Assembly: GCA_015234045.1 (NCBI GenBank) | Contig: JADFWU010000039.1 | Coordinates: 1 to 29,909 of the forward strand | Source of the DNA: Magnetococcales bacterium | GTDB taxonomy: Bacteria; Pseudomonadota; Magnetococcia; Magnetococcales; JADFWU01 | Reading direction: 5' to 3' | Length of the DNA stretch: 29,909 nt | Shown: piece by piece, positions 1-8,862 of the stretch | Position numbering within the stretch: position 1 is the first letter of the stretch | Layout of the letters: every line of letters begins with the position of its first letter | Program-made: the position numbers and the translations under genes | Notes under the pieces: model-generated | The model's database searches: none | What the model was told of the DNA's origin: nothing | What the model saw: the letters and a program-made list of their open reading frames with translations, nothing else

Positions 1-17
1 AGATTGAGGAAAGTGTG

Positions 18-416
18 ATGTTTGATATCAGCCTGATCAGCAGTGCCTATGCAGAGGGTGGTAGTGCCAGTACCGAAGCCGCAATGGGAAATGTTCTATT
101 TCTGGTGTTGCTGTTTGCCATTTTTTACTTCCTTCTGATTCGGCCCCAACAAAAACAGGCCAAGCAACACAAGGAGATGATTGCCCATTTGCAACGCGGT
201 GATAAAGTTGTTACCGGCGGCGGCATTGTTGGCAAAATTCATCGTGTTGAAGATGAATATGCGGTTATCGAAGTGGGTGAAATTGATTTGGGTAACAAAC
301 AATTCAGCCCGGTTCGTATGCGCGTTCAACGTGCAACCATTGGTGCTGTTGTGGTGAAATCTGCGGCTGCTGCTGATAGTACTGATAATGGCAGTACTGC
401 TGATAAAGCTTCTTAA
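18..416 (+). CDS. yajC: YajC, Sec translocon accessory subunit
   Basis: Small inner-membrane protein that joins SecD and SecF in the accessory complex of the Sec translocon. The 132-aa product has a short N-terminus rich in small residues, one membrane segment at about residues 25-41, then the YajC hallmark IRPQQKQ and a basic stretch. A conserved cytoplasmic part follows (GDKVVTGGGIVGKI) and a low-complexity Ala/Ser/Asp tail. GTG at 15 is an in-frame alternative, but ATG at 18 sits 7 nt after GAGGA and is the better start. secD follows 37 nt downstream with its own ribosome site, so the genes form one operon. In many proteobacteria tgt lies just upstream of yajC; the window begins too late to show this. 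Confidence 0.96.
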   Translation: MFDISLISSAYAEGGSASTEAAMGNVLFLVLLFAIFYFLLIRPQQKQAKQHKEMIAHLQRGDKVVTGGGIVGKIHRVEDEYAVIEVGEIDLGNKQFSPVRMRVQRATIGAVVVKSAAAADSTDNGSTADKAS

Positions 417-453
417 TTAATATTCGGACACCGCATCAGGAAAGGATGACGCC

Positions 454-2022
454 ATGCGTCAGGTGCCTATCTGGAAACCGCTACTGCTTCTGTTAGTGGG
501 CTTGCTTTCACTAATGTATGCCTTACCCAGTCTTTTGGGGGGCGTATCAGAAGAGTGGCCTGACTGGCTGCCAGGAAAAGTGATTCACCAAGGTCTGGAT
601 CTTCAGGGTGGCTTATATCTGCTACTGCATGTTCATACCGATAAGGCGGTTGAACAAGCCTCTGAAGGTGTTGTTGACGAAGTGCGCCGGGTGATGCGGG
701 AAGAGAAACTCCGCTATCGTGGTGTCAGTCGTATCAGCCAGGAAGAGGTTGAGGTCAAGTTGTCGGATCGCTCAGATGCTGATGCGATGCGTAAGGTATT
801 GTCTGAAAATATCTTAAACACCACTTTGACCGAAGAGTCCGCCACTCTGTGGAAATTGACACTGATTAAAGATGAGATTACCCGCGTGCGTTCAGCAGCG
901 GTAGAGCAGTCTCTCAAAACGATTCGGTCTCGAATTGATCAATTTGGTGTCTCTGAACCAACATTGCAAAAACAGGGCGATGAGCGAATTTTGATCCAGT
1001 TGCCGGGTTTGAAAGATCCGGCCCGTGCCAAAGCGTTGATTGGACGTACCGCTCGACTTGAATTCAAAATGGTGGATGATAAGGGTGATCTTTCCAGCGC
1101 ATTAGACGGACGTATTCCGCCTGGTGACATGTTGCTCTACGGTAAGAGCGGCAATGCCAATCAGCCTTATCTATTGAAAAAACGCACGGTGATGACAGGT
1201 GAAAACCTGAAAGATGCTCGTGTAAGCTACGATCAATATAATATGCCCTACGTGGCTGTGGCTTTTGATCGCAAGGGGGGTAGTAAGTTTGCCCGTGTGA
1301 CTGGCGAGAATGTCAAAAAGCGTATGGCCATTGTGTTGGATGGTACTGTCTATTCAGCGCCGGTTATTCAAGAGAAAATTGAAGGTGGTCAGGCCCGTAT
1401 CACAGGCTCTTTCTCCCCGGAAGAGGCGCATGATCTGGCTATCGTGCTCAGGGCGGGTGCCTTGCCAGCGCCGGTGACCATCATGGAAGAGCGCACAGTT
1501 GGTCCAACACTGGGGCAGGATTCAGTGGATCAGGGCTTGATCTCCGTTTTGATCGGTGGTGCGTTGGTGTTGGTATTTATGATCCTCTACTATAAGGGAT
1601 TCGGGCTTGTCGCCAATCTGGCTGTTGTGGTCAATGTCATGATCCTGATGGCTATTTTAGCCGCCATGCAGGCAACATTGACTCTACCGGGTATTGCGGG
1701 TGCAGTTCTGTTACTGGGTATGTCGGTGGATGCCAATGTGCTTATTTTTGAGCGTATTCGTGAAGAGTTACGACTCGGGAAAAGTCCTCTTGCGGCCATT
1801 GATCATGGCTATAACAAGGCATTCTCTACCATCATGGATGCCAATATCACCACCTTGATCACTGCGATTGTGTTATTCCAGTTTGGCACTGGTCCGGTTC
1901 GTGGTTTTGCGGTGACCCTTTCAATAGGTCTAATGGCATCAATGTTTACCGCGATCTTTATGACCCGTGTGATCATTGCGCTCTACTTTAAAAATAGACG
2001 ACCAAAGGCACTCAGCATTTAG
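454..2022 (+). CDS. secD: SecD, protein-export membrane protein
   Basis: RND-superfamily subunit that uses the proton motive force to pull secreted proteins through SecYEG on the periplasmic side. The product is 522 aa, shorter than the 615 aa of E. coli SecD but normal for many other bacteria. One N-terminal membrane helix (about residues 8-27) leads to the LDLQGG motif. A large periplasmic domain follows, with SRIDQFGVSEP and the P1-head region. Five C-terminal helices start near residue 355 and contain the signature GMSVDANVLIFERIREEL. The ATG at 454 follows AGGAAAGGA with 7 nt spacing. It lies between yajC and secF in the canonical order. Confidence 0.97.
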   Translation: MRQVPIWKPLLLLLVGLLSLMYALPSLLGGVSEEWPDWLPGKVIHQGLDLQGGLYLLLHVHTDKAVEQASEGVVDEVRRVMREEKLRYRGVSRISQEEVEVKLSDRSDADAMRKVLSENILNTTLTEESATLWKLTLIKDEITRVRSAAVEQSLKTIRSRIDQFGVSEPTLQKQGDERILIQLPGLKDPARAKALIGRTARLEFKMVDDKGDLSSALDGRIPPGDMLLYGKSGNANQPYLLKKRTVMTGENLKDARVSYDQYNMPYVAVAFDRKGGSKFARVTGENVKKRMAIVLDGTVYSAPVIQEKIEGGQARITGSFSPEEAHDLAIVLRAGALPAPVTIMEERTVGPTLGQDSVDQGLISVLIGGALVLVFMILYYKGFGLVANLAVVVNVMILMAILAAMQATLTLPGIAGAVLLLGMSVDANVLIFERIREELRLGKSPLAAIDHGYNKAFSTIMDANITTLITAIVLFQFGTGPVRGFAVTLSIGLMASMFTAIFMTRVIIALYFKNRRPKALSI

Positions 2023-2070
2023 CGCTGTTTCCCTGTTGGTGAGTACGCTTTGGAAAGTGTGTTTTTCGCT

Positions 2071-2997
2071 ATGGAACTAATTGAAAAAGAAATTAAAATC
2101 GACTTCGTCCGCAGGCGGTTTATCGCCTTTGGATTCTCTGGACTTCTGTTGCTGATCAGTATCGGCTCCTTGATTTTTCAAGGGCTGAATCTGGGTATTG
2201 ATTTTGCCGGTGGTACATTGGTTCAGGTGCGGTTTGACAAACCGGTCTCCTCTCAGCAGGTCCGAGAAGCTCTTTCTCCGCTGAACCTGGGTGATGTGGT
2301 GGTGCAGGATTTCGGTTCACCAGAAGAGTTGTTGATTCGGGTTGAACGTCGTGCTCAGGGACTTGACCGACAGAATCAGCTGGCTGTTCAAGTGGTTGAA
2401 GCACTCAAACCCTTAGCCGGTGAGGATGGTCAGGTTGATCTTCGGCGGGTTGAGTTTGTCGGACCGCAGGTAGGCGATGAGTTGAAAGAGGCGGGTTTGT
2501 TGGCCATGCTGCTCTCAATGCTGGCCATTTTGATCTATGTGGCAGTGCGCTTTGAGTTTCGCTTTGCCATCGGTGCGGTTGTGGCTTTGTTGCACGATGT
2601 GATTCTCACCATGGGTTTCTTTTCACTCCTTCAAAAGGAGTTTACCTTGGTTGTGGTGGCAGCCTTGCTGACCGTTGTCGGTTACTCGCTGAATGATACC
2701 ATTGTGGTGTTTGACCGCGTTCGTGAAGAGATGAAGCGGCTGAAGAAACAACCGATGGATAAAATCGTCAATGTGGCGGTCAATCGGACGCTTTCCAGAA
2801 CATTGGTGACCTCTTTGACAACCATTTTGGTGTTGGTTGCTTTGCTGGTATTTGGTGGTCAGGTGATTCATGATTTCTCTCTGACACTCTTTTTCGGTGT
2901 GGTGGTGGGAACCTACTCTTCAATCTTTGTGGCAAGCTCTGTTGTGTTGTTGATGAAACCACCAGCACGGAATCCTGATTTTGATAAAATGCCATGA
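2071..2997 (+). CDS. secF: SecF, protein-export membrane protein
   Basis: Partner of SecD in the SecDF-YajC complex. From ATG 2071 the protein has 308 aa. It shows an N-terminal helix (about residues 15-37), the motif GLNLGIDFAGGT, a short periplasmic domain, and five C-terminal helices with the signature GYSLNDTIVVFDRVREEM. An upstream in-frame TTG at 2050 would add seven residues. I prefer ATG 2071 because MELIEKEIKIDF matches the usual SecF start, although its ribosome site is not obvious (GGAAAG lies 13 nt away). The stop overlaps the ATG of the next gene by four bases (ATGA), implying translational coupling to the unknown protein that follows. Confidence 0.97.
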   Translation: MELIEKEIKIDFVRRRFIAFGFSGLLLLISIGSLIFQGLNLGIDFAGGTLVQVRFDKPVSSQQVREALSPLNLGDVVVQDFGSPEELLIRVERRAQGLDRQNQLAVQVVEALKPLAGEDGQVDLRRVEFVGPQVGDELKEAGLLAMLLSMLAILIYVAVRFEFRFAIGAVVALLHDVILTMGFFSLLQKEFTLVVVAALLTVVGYSLNDTIVVFDRVREEMKRLKKQPMDKIVNVAVNRTLSRTLVTSLTTILVLVALLVFGGQVIHDFSLTLFFGVVVGTYSSIFVASSVVLLMKPPARNPDFDKMP

Positions 2998-3425
2998 GCG
3001 AAACGAACGCACAAAATTCATCCATCCCAATGTTTGATGATGATGACTTTCATCTGCGTGAAGCGGTGGTTAAGACTGGTTTTTCTGAACAGGATGATAA
3101 AGTCTATGATCTGGTCATGAACGAGATTGATAGGCGGGTACGCTCTGGCCAACCTTGGGAACGGGTGGTTAAGAGTATTAAAATGGATGATGCTGAACTG
3201 TTCCAGATTATTTTGGATGATTATCTGAAAATCACCATTGCCCAGCGCCATTTTCAAGCCAAAGAGCCTTTGAAGAAAATAGCCAGTTCGTTAAAAATTC
3301 AGCTAAAGGTGCTGATTAAACAGCGTGAGGCGATGATCGAAGAAGTGAAACAAGCCTCTGTTGAAGCATATAACCTGATCCAGCAACAACAGAACCAGGG
3401 CGGGGCTGGACCTGTCCAGCACTAG
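2994..3425 (+). CDS. Protein of unknown function coupled to secF
   Basis: I do not recognise this 143-aa protein. It is soluble, without signal peptide or membrane segment. The first 20 residues are polar and acidic (FDDDDFHLRE). The middle is predicted helical, with conserved-looking WERVVKSIKMDDAELFQIILDDYLKITIAQRHF at about residues 55-87, reminiscent of a small helical or helix-turn-helix-like fold. A Lys/Gln-rich helix and a Gln-rich tail follow. Its start overlaps the secF stop by four bases, and the response-regulator gene begins 11 bases after its stop. It is therefore almost surely co-transcribed with both. A regulatory or adaptor role linked to the receiver protein is possible but is only inferred from position. 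Confidence 0.85.
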   Translation: MSETNAQNSSIPMFDDDDFHLREAVVKTGFSEQDDKVYDLVMNEIDRRVRSGQPWERVVKSIKMDDAELFQIILDDYLKITIAQRHFQAKEPLKKIASSLKIQLKVLIKQREAMIEEVKQASVEAYNLIQQQQNQGGAGPVQH

Positions 3426-3436
3426 AAAAGCTGTCT

Positions 3437-3823
3437 ATGGCAAACATACTCGTTATAGAAGATGATACACCGGTTCTGAAACTGATCTGTCAGATTTTGG
3501 AAAGTGATGGATATAGTGTCCTGTCTGCTAAGGATGGCGAGGAGGGCATTGCGCTTTTTCATGAGAATAGCATTGATCTGATTATCACTGATATGTTGAT
3601 GCCGAATAAGGATGGTGTTGAGGTGATTCTTGAGATTAAAGAGTTGCTGGCCGATGTAGGAATTTTGGCAATATCAGGTGGAGGACGAGGTATGGATGCC
3701 CGATTGAGCCTGCAAATTGCTAAGGAGTTTGGTGCTGTGGAAACGCTGGCCAAACCCTTTTCCCGTCAGGAATTGCTTGATGCGGTTAGCGTATTGCTCG
3801 AACCTGATGTCCAGGGTCTGTAA
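3437..3823 (+). CDS. Single-domain CheY-like response regulator
   Basis: Stand-alone receiver domain of 128 aa with no output domain. The phosphorylation site is complete: acidic pocket E8/D9/D10, phospho-acceptor D52 in ITDMLMP, switch residue S80 in AISGGG, and K106 in LAKPF. Such proteins pass a phosphate signal to a partner protein or motor, or act as a phosphate sink. No histidine kinase is present in the window, so its input is unknown. It lies 11 nt after the unknown gene in the sec operon. The next gene is 207 nt away, so this is the likely end of the transcription unit. Confidence 0.93.
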   Translation: MANILVIEDDTPVLKLICQILESDGYSVLSAKDGEEGIALFHENSIDLIITDMLMPNKDGVEVILEIKELLADVGILAISGGGRGMDARLSLQIAKEFGAVETLAKPFSRQELLDAVSVLLEPDVQGL

Positions 3824-4030
3824 TCGTCACTGTTTTCCTACGCATTGATCTATTTTACGCTCTTCTTGTATCGCCCTCCTGCTGCGCCATCCGTATTGAT
3901 AATTAATATTTATCTGTAAAGCGTTATTATAATTTCATAGTGCCTGAGACTCAAATAGCCTCTATTCAAAATTTTTGTTACACTGCCCTTTTTGTGCATC
4001 TTGGCCGTAGAGGGGGCGATACTGCTTATA
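3824..4030 (+). promoter_or_regulatory. Intergenic region before the binding-protein gene
   Basis: A 207-bp gap, AT-rich from about 3895 onward. It holds a TATAAT hexamer at 3928-3933 but no convincing -35 box at the right distance. No clear hairpin terminator for the upstream operon is visible. It probably carries the promoter for the binding-protein/diguanylate-cyclase pair, but I cannot place it firmly. Confidence 0.3.
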
Positions 4031-5266
4031 ATGATGTTTTCTAAAAAAAATCATACTGTTCTATTCTCTGTGTGTATGCTTTTTGCTGTGCTTTGGGTCT
4101 TGCCTGTAGGTTTCGTACAAGCTGAGGATGACACATCAGAGAAAATCCTGTTTGGTATGTCAACTGCGTTGACTGGTCCAGCTGCCTTGTTGGGACAGAA
4201 CATGCGCCAAGGCATTTTGGTTGGCATTAATCGGATAAACAGGGCTGGTGGTATTCAAAATCGACCAATTGAGCTGATTACGCTGGATGATGGTTACGAG
4301 CCACGCCGCACATCACCAAACATGCGAAAGCTGATATTGGATCATGATGTGCTGGCAGTCATAGGCAATGTCGGCACACCGACCGCAGTGGCAGCGCTAC
4401 CCATTATCAACCGGGAAAAGGTGCTTTTTTTTGCACCGTATACCGGTGCAGGTATTCTGAGAAAACAACCGCCTGATCACTATGTGATCAACCTACGAGC
4501 CAGTTATGTCGAAGAGACGGCCAGTATGGTTGATGCCTTGATCAGTCAGGGGGGAGTGAAACCAGAGGAAATTGCTTTTTTTACCCAACGGGATAGTTTT
4601 GGCGATGCAGGCTATCTGGGTGGGGCGCAGGCGCTGCTGAATCATGGATTAGCGCGAGAATCGGAGATACTGCACACCCGTTATGAACGTAATACCTTGG
4701 CTGTTGAGAACGCCCTTGCCGATATTTTGCTCCATATGCCGATCATCAAAGCGGTGATCATGGTTGGTGCCTATGCACCAAACGCCAAGTTTATCCGTTT
4801 GGCTCGTAAACATGGTTTGGATGCCCTGTTTTTGAATGTCTCATTCGTTGGTTCTGTACCATTGGCTAAAGCGTTAAAAGGGGTGGATGCGCGGGTTGTG
4901 GTGACACAGGTGGTGCCGCATTTTAATTCGGATTTACCGCTTGTTAAAGAGTATAGAGCAGATCTGAATTATGCCAGTACTCGGAATGTGGCCAGTTTTG
5001 GCAGTTTGGAAGGCTATCTTGCCATGCGGGTCATCGAAAAAGCCACTGCAAAGGCTGAACAACCACTCACACGCGAAACATTGGTTGAGCTTATCGAGGG
5101 GCTGGGCGCATTTGATATCGGTCTGGGTGTGCCGATGTCTCTCTCAGCGGATCAGCACCAGGCCAGTCATACCGTTTGGCCAACGATTTTACATGATAAT
5201 GTCTTTATTCCTTGGCAGTGGTCAGAGATGAGCACTCTTCCCAATATGAATACTCTGGGCCGGTAG
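4031..5266 (+). CDS. Periplasmic branched-chain amino acid type (LivJ-like) substrate-binding protein
   Basis: Type I periplasmic-binding-protein fold (LivJ/AmiC/ABC substrate-binding family). From ATG 4031 it has 411 aa with a Sec signal peptide: basic MMFSKKN, a hydrophobic core, and probable cleavage after VQA before EDDTSE. The mature start shows the family pattern ILFGMSTALTGPAALLGQNMRQGILVGINRINRAGGIQNRPIEL. ATG 4034 and a TTG at 3992 are alternative starts; a purine-rich GAGGGGG lies 14 nt before 4031. No permease or ATPase gene is nearby. The next gene, a membrane diguanylate cyclase with a large periplasmic region, starts five bases after the stop. I infer that the protein delivers a ligand signal to the cyclase rather than serving transport. 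The ligand (amino acid, amide or similar) is unknown. Confidence 0.88.
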   Translation: MMFSKKNHTVLFSVCMLFAVLWVLPVGFVQAEDDTSEKILFGMSTALTGPAALLGQNMRQGILVGINRINRAGGIQNRPIELITLDDGYEPRRTSPNMRKLILDHDVLAVIGNVGTPTAVAALPIINREKVLFFAPYTGAGILRKQPPDHYVINLRASYVEETASMVDALISQGGVKPEEIAFFTQRDSFGDAGYLGGAQALLNHGLARESEILHTRYERNTLAVENALADILLHMPIIKAVIMVGAYAPNAKFIRLARKHGLDALFLNVSFVGSVPLAKALKGVDARVVVTQVVPHFNSDLPLVKEYRADLNYASTRNVASFGSLEGYLAMRVIEKATAKAEQPLTRETLVELIEGLGAFDIGLGVPMSLSADQHQASHTVWPTILHDNVFIPWQWSEMSTLPNMNTLGR

Positions 5267-5271
5267 AGAAG

Positions 5272-7884
5272 ATGCAACGCGGACGCCGAATTTTTATACT
5301 TATTGCCTTTCTGGTTTTGGTTTCCATCATGACCGGTGCAGCCATGATTGGCATGTTGAACTGGAATATGGACCAGATTCTTCACCTGAGTGCTGAGGCT
5401 GTTTCCCGCCGGGAAAAGTTAGTGGATTTTTCAAAAAGCTTGGAAAAACTCACTTTGGAAGGACAACATGCCTTTGATAATCTTCTACGGGCTGAACCGG
5501 ACTATTCACCTAAATCCGACTGGTTAGAGCGTTACCGTACTCAGACTGAAAGAGCGCTGCAACGCTATGGGAATAAAGGTGATATAAAATATGTTGTCGA
5601 GGAAATCAAACTAACAATTGAGGTGTTGGCAACGCTCTGGGATCAGGCGATAACCTGGCATCAAACTGTGATACCCATTCATCAGGCTTTGCTCAAGCGT
5701 GATCTGTTTTTTCAGGTTGATGATCAAATCAATGCCATGCGTGAAGCGATTACATCACTGAATGGTCAAGGGCGTTTGAAGCTGGTTGATCAAGTGATAC
5801 TGGTACGCAATCATCCTGATGTTCAGTTGGAAAAATCACTGATTAATGAATTGTTCAGTCATGATAGGCAAGAACAATTGATCCGCATGGCTTCAATCCA
5901 GTCTGATCTTGAAGATCTCCGTCGTGTCATCATATCTCTGGAAGCGATCAATGATCCTGATAGTTTGGCCTCACTGAAGGATAATCAAATTCGTCCGCTC
6001 ATCGTTCGTTTGCGGCGAGAAGTGACTGCATTGGCTGATTGGCAGGAGCATTCAGCCCTCAGCCTGGATTTTTTTGAAAGAATTGTCTCCTCTCTGTTTG
6101 GAGAAGGGTATCGCCACGAGGAGGGGTATCAGACCATTCAACCTGGTCAAGGTGGGCTCTACTTGCTGAAGGAGCAGGCGCTTAGACTTGGTCAGCAGCG
6201 TATTGTGTTAGAACAGGCGCTTTCGGAAATTGAGAAAAAATTGATTCAGCAAATTCAAGGACTGTCCGAAAATACTCAACTATTGCTGGAGAGTGTGACT
6301 CGGGAGATGGCTGCTGAAGTGCTGAATAGCCGAAGTGGGCTGCTCACGTTAGCCGGTATTGTTGGGTTGATCTTTTTGCTGTTGGTGGTTCTCATTGCAC
6401 GGCTTGTGCGTGAACAGGTCAACCGTATGGTGGATAGTCAACAGCGTATCCGTGCAATAATGAATACGGTTTCCGATACCATTATCACCTATGATAGTCA
6501 GGGACGTATTGATTCAATCAATCCCTCTGCCCAAATACTCTTTGGAGAGAACTGGAGCACGCTCATAGGTGGGCATGTGCATGATCTGCTCTCCAAGAAG
6601 GCTGGAAGTAGTTCACTTTTTTTTCCATCTGCACCAGAAGTAGATACTGAACACCACGAAAATTTTCATCGTACCGAGACATGGGGAAAGCGTGACGATG
6701 GATCACATTTTCCCATGGAGGTCACGGTAAGCCAGCGTATTTTAACGCGTGAAAATGCGGGTCCAAATACATGGATCTATTCTGCTGTTCTGAGAGATAT
6801 TACCCGCCGTCATGAAGAGCAAGAGCGTGAGGTGCGTTCTCAAGTATCCCGTATTGCCATCAGTGCACTGCTGGAAACCGGTTTGGAATCACTGTCGCTG
6901 CAACGACAGCTGGAAGTGGCATTGGACATCGTTTTCTCTGTTTCATGGCTGGCTGTAGAGAGTCGGGGTGTTATTTTTCTTGTGGATGAGGAAAAAGATG
7001 TTCTGATACAAACGGCACAGCGTAACCTGGGTCCTCAGTTGATCACTCAGTGTAACCGAGTACCATTTGGTCATTGCCTCTGTGGTCGTGCAGCCCAGGA
7101 TCGTGAGATTGTTTTTGCTGATCATGTGGATGATCGGCATGATATTTCCTTTGATGGCATGATGCCTCATGGCCACTTCTGTGTGCCGTTAATGTCCAAA
7201 GGCGTGCTACTGGGTGTGATGGGGTTATATGTGACTGCCGGTCATGTCCATAAGCTGGAAGAGGATGCATTTCTGACCACAGTAGCCAATTCAATTGCTG
7301 GTTTGATTGAAAAACGGCGCATGGAAGAAAAGCTGAAGCGTATGGAAGCGCGTCTGCATCGTCTTGCCCATTTTGATGCGCTGACCGGATTGCCTAACAG
7401 AATGATGTTTCAGGAGTATATCAATCGGTATGTCGCGCGAGCCAGGCGGGATCAAACCATTCTCGCCTTGTTGTTCATGGATCTGGACCGGTTTAAATAT
7501 GTGAACGACACCTTTGGTCACGATGTTGGTGATCACCTTTTGGTTGAGGTGTCAGGTCGTATTAAACAGTGTCTTCGTGAGTCGGATTTGGTGGCGCGTT
7601 TGGGCGGTGATGAATTTACCGTATTGTTGCCGGCTATTACCGGCAAGGAAGATGCCGGACTGGTGGCCGATAAGATCATTCAAAGCCTTTGTCAGCCGTT
7701 TCATATTCAGGACAATACCTTCACCATTGGTTCCAGTATTGGTATTTGTCTGTTTCCCAAACAGGGCACTACTACAGAAGAGTTGGTGAAGCGGGCTGAT
7801 ATCGCTATGTATGAAGTGAAACGAAACGGAAAAAATCACTTCCGTTACTATGATCCTGAAATGGAGGAAGCAGCAGAAGTCTGA
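5272..7884 (+). CDS. Membrane PAS-GAF-GGDEF diguanylate cyclase
   Basis: Sensor enzyme of 870 aa predicted to make cyclic di-GMP from GTP. Order: cytoplasmic basic start, membrane helix 1 (about 6-26), a helical periplasmic sensor (about 27-355), helix 2 (about 357-378), PAS (about 390-515, MNTVSDTIITYDSQGRIDSINPSA), GAF (about 540-690), and a C-terminal GGDEF domain. The active-site motif GGDEF is intact at 778-782. The product-inhibition site R769-E-S-D772 sits exactly five residues upstream, so feedback by c-di-GMP is likely. There is no EAL domain. The GAF part carries an HCLCG motif at 601-605. ATG 5272 is chosen because it follows the previous stop by 5 nt; a TTG at 5212 would overlap that gene. 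The 3' end overlaps the convergent glycosyltransferase gene by 37 bp. Confidence 0.94.
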   Translation: MQRGRRIFILIAFLVLVSIMTGAAMIGMLNWNMDQILHLSAEAVSRREKLVDFSKSLEKLTLEGQHAFDNLLRAEPDYSPKSDWLERYRTQTERALQRYGNKGDIKYVVEEIKLTIEVLATLWDQAITWHQTVIPIHQALLKRDLFFQVDDQINAMREAITSLNGQGRLKLVDQVILVRNHPDVQLEKSLINELFSHDRQEQLIRMASIQSDLEDLRRVIISLEAINDPDSLASLKDNQIRPLIVRLRREVTALADWQEHSALSLDFFERIVSSLFGEGYRHEEGYQTIQPGQGGLYLLKEQALRLGQQRIVLEQALSEIEKKLIQQIQGLSENTQLLLESVTREMAAEVLNSRSGLLTLAGIVGLIFLLLVVLIARLVREQVNRMVDSQQRIRAIMNTVSDTIITYDSQGRIDSINPSAQILFGENWSTLIGGHVHDLLSKKAGSSSLFFPSAPEVDTEHHENFHRTETWGKRDDGSHFPMEVTVSQRILTRENAGPNTWIYSAVLRDITRRHEEQEREVRSQVSRIAISALLETGLESLSLQRQLEVALDIVFSVSWLAVESRGVIFLVDEEKDVLIQTAQRNLGPQLITQCNRVPFGHCLCGRAAQDREIVFADHVDDRHDISFDGMMPHGHFCVPLMSKGVLLGVMGLYVTAGHVHKLEEDAFLTTVANSIAGLIEKRRMEEKLKRMEARLHRLAHFDALTGLPNRMMFQEYINRYVARARRDQTILALLFMDLDRFKYVNDTFGHDVGDHLLVEVSGRIKQCLRESDLVARLGGDEFTVLLPAITGKEDAGLVADKIIQSLCQPFHIQDNTFTIGSSIGICLFPKQGTTTEELVKRADIAMYEVKRNGKNHFRYYDPEMEEAAEV

Positions 7885-8576
7885 TCCTGACGATGGTAGA
7901 TTTTTGAAATTATTTCAGGTGAAACGCCGATAAAGAAGAGTATCAAACACACAATATGCAACAGTGGCCGCATGGTGAATCCACCGCGTTCGTAGCGTAT
8001 TGCCGATGTGGTTGCTCGTGCTGACAGAAAGTGTATACGCTTACGTCCTATGCGGCGGATAAGATCCACATCTTCCATCAATGGAATCGCCCGATATCCG
8101 CCCAGTGTGTCATAGAGGCATCGATGTATGAGTAGTCCCTGGTCACCATAAGGCAGCGCCAGAAGACGACAGCGCCAGGCAACGATTTTTTCGATGCGGC
8201 GTGCTTTTTTCCCTTCTGCATTCAAGGCATACTGAAATACAGCTGCCTGATGTTCAGCCTCTTTCCTCTGTATGAAGTCAGATACGGATTGTTGCCAATT
8301 GTCGGACAACAACGTATCGGCATGCAGGAACAGTAACCACTCTCCTTGGGCTTCTTCCGCGCCTTTTCCAAGTTGACAGCCGCGTCCTGGTGGGGATCGG
8401 ACAAGATGGCAGTCATTTTGAGTAACAATGGTTGTAGTGCCATCTTTGGAACCACCATCTACAACGATAATCTCACTGGTCCATGAGATGGTCTCTTCAT
8501 TGAGTCTGTCCAGGGTCGCCTGAAGGCTGTTTTTGGCGTTCAATGTTGGAATAACGATAGAGAGTATTGGTTTCAT
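7848..8576 (-). CDS. Family 2 glycosyltransferase (TIGR04283-like)
   Basis: GT-A fold glycosyltransferase of 242 aa. The nucleotide-sugar site is visible: IVIPTLNAK at the N-terminus, VVDGGSKDGT with D40, the LHADTLL motif (H85-A-D87) as the metal-binding DXD equivalent, and EDVDLIRRIG further on. The sequence RGCQLGKGAEEAQGEWLLFLHAD is typical of the TIGR04283 group. A hydrophobic stretch near residues 204-222 suggests membrane attachment at the C-terminus. Sugar donor and acceptor cannot be read from the sequence. The gene is alone on its strand, convergent with the cyclase (37-bp overlap) and divergent from lgt. Confidence 0.88.
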   Translation of the reverse strand: MKPILSIVIPTLNAKNSLQATLDRLNEETISWTSEIIVVDGGSKDGTTTIVTQNDCHLVRSPPGRGCQLGKGAEEAQGEWLLFLHADTLLSDNWQQSVSDFIQRKEAEHQAAVFQYALNAEGKKARRIEKIVAWRCRLLALPYGDQGLLIHRCLYDTLGGYRAIPLMEDVDLIRRIGRKRIHFLSARATTSAIRYERGGFTMRPLLHIVCLILFFIGVSPEIISKIYHRQDQTSAASSISGS

Positions 8577-8645
8577 TTTCTCAGTCTACTCCTTTTTGCC
8601 AAGCCACTAAAACGGTAAGCTGTCTACAATCGCACTAATATGGAC

Positions 8646-8731
8646 GTTACGCAGTTGTCGGATGAAACAGGCCTTAAAGCGTCTAGGCCGTGTTGAGAAT
8701 GGCGGGTAAAAAAATCAATCCACTGCGTAAC
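8646..8731. repeat. Short dispersed element, copy 1
   Basis: An 86-bp element between the glycosyltransferase and lgt genes. It begins with GTTACGCAGT and ends with the exact inverted complement ACTGCGTAAC. Inside, CGGATGAAACAGG and AAAGCGTCTA resemble the corresponding parts of the copies at 19200 and 22601. It carries no coding sequence. I see no clear target-site duplication. It resembles a miniature inverted-repeat or REP-like element and could lie in the lgt promoter region. Confidence 0.6.
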
Positions 8732-8862
8732 TCCCATGATATTTCAGGTGGTGAATATCAATACGTTCGAAACATCTGAAAAGTAAACACGGCATAGAGG
8801 TGTTGGCTATCTGCCTGACCTTTAATTGTTCGTGGTGACCCTTGTTCCAGTGGGTGATACGC

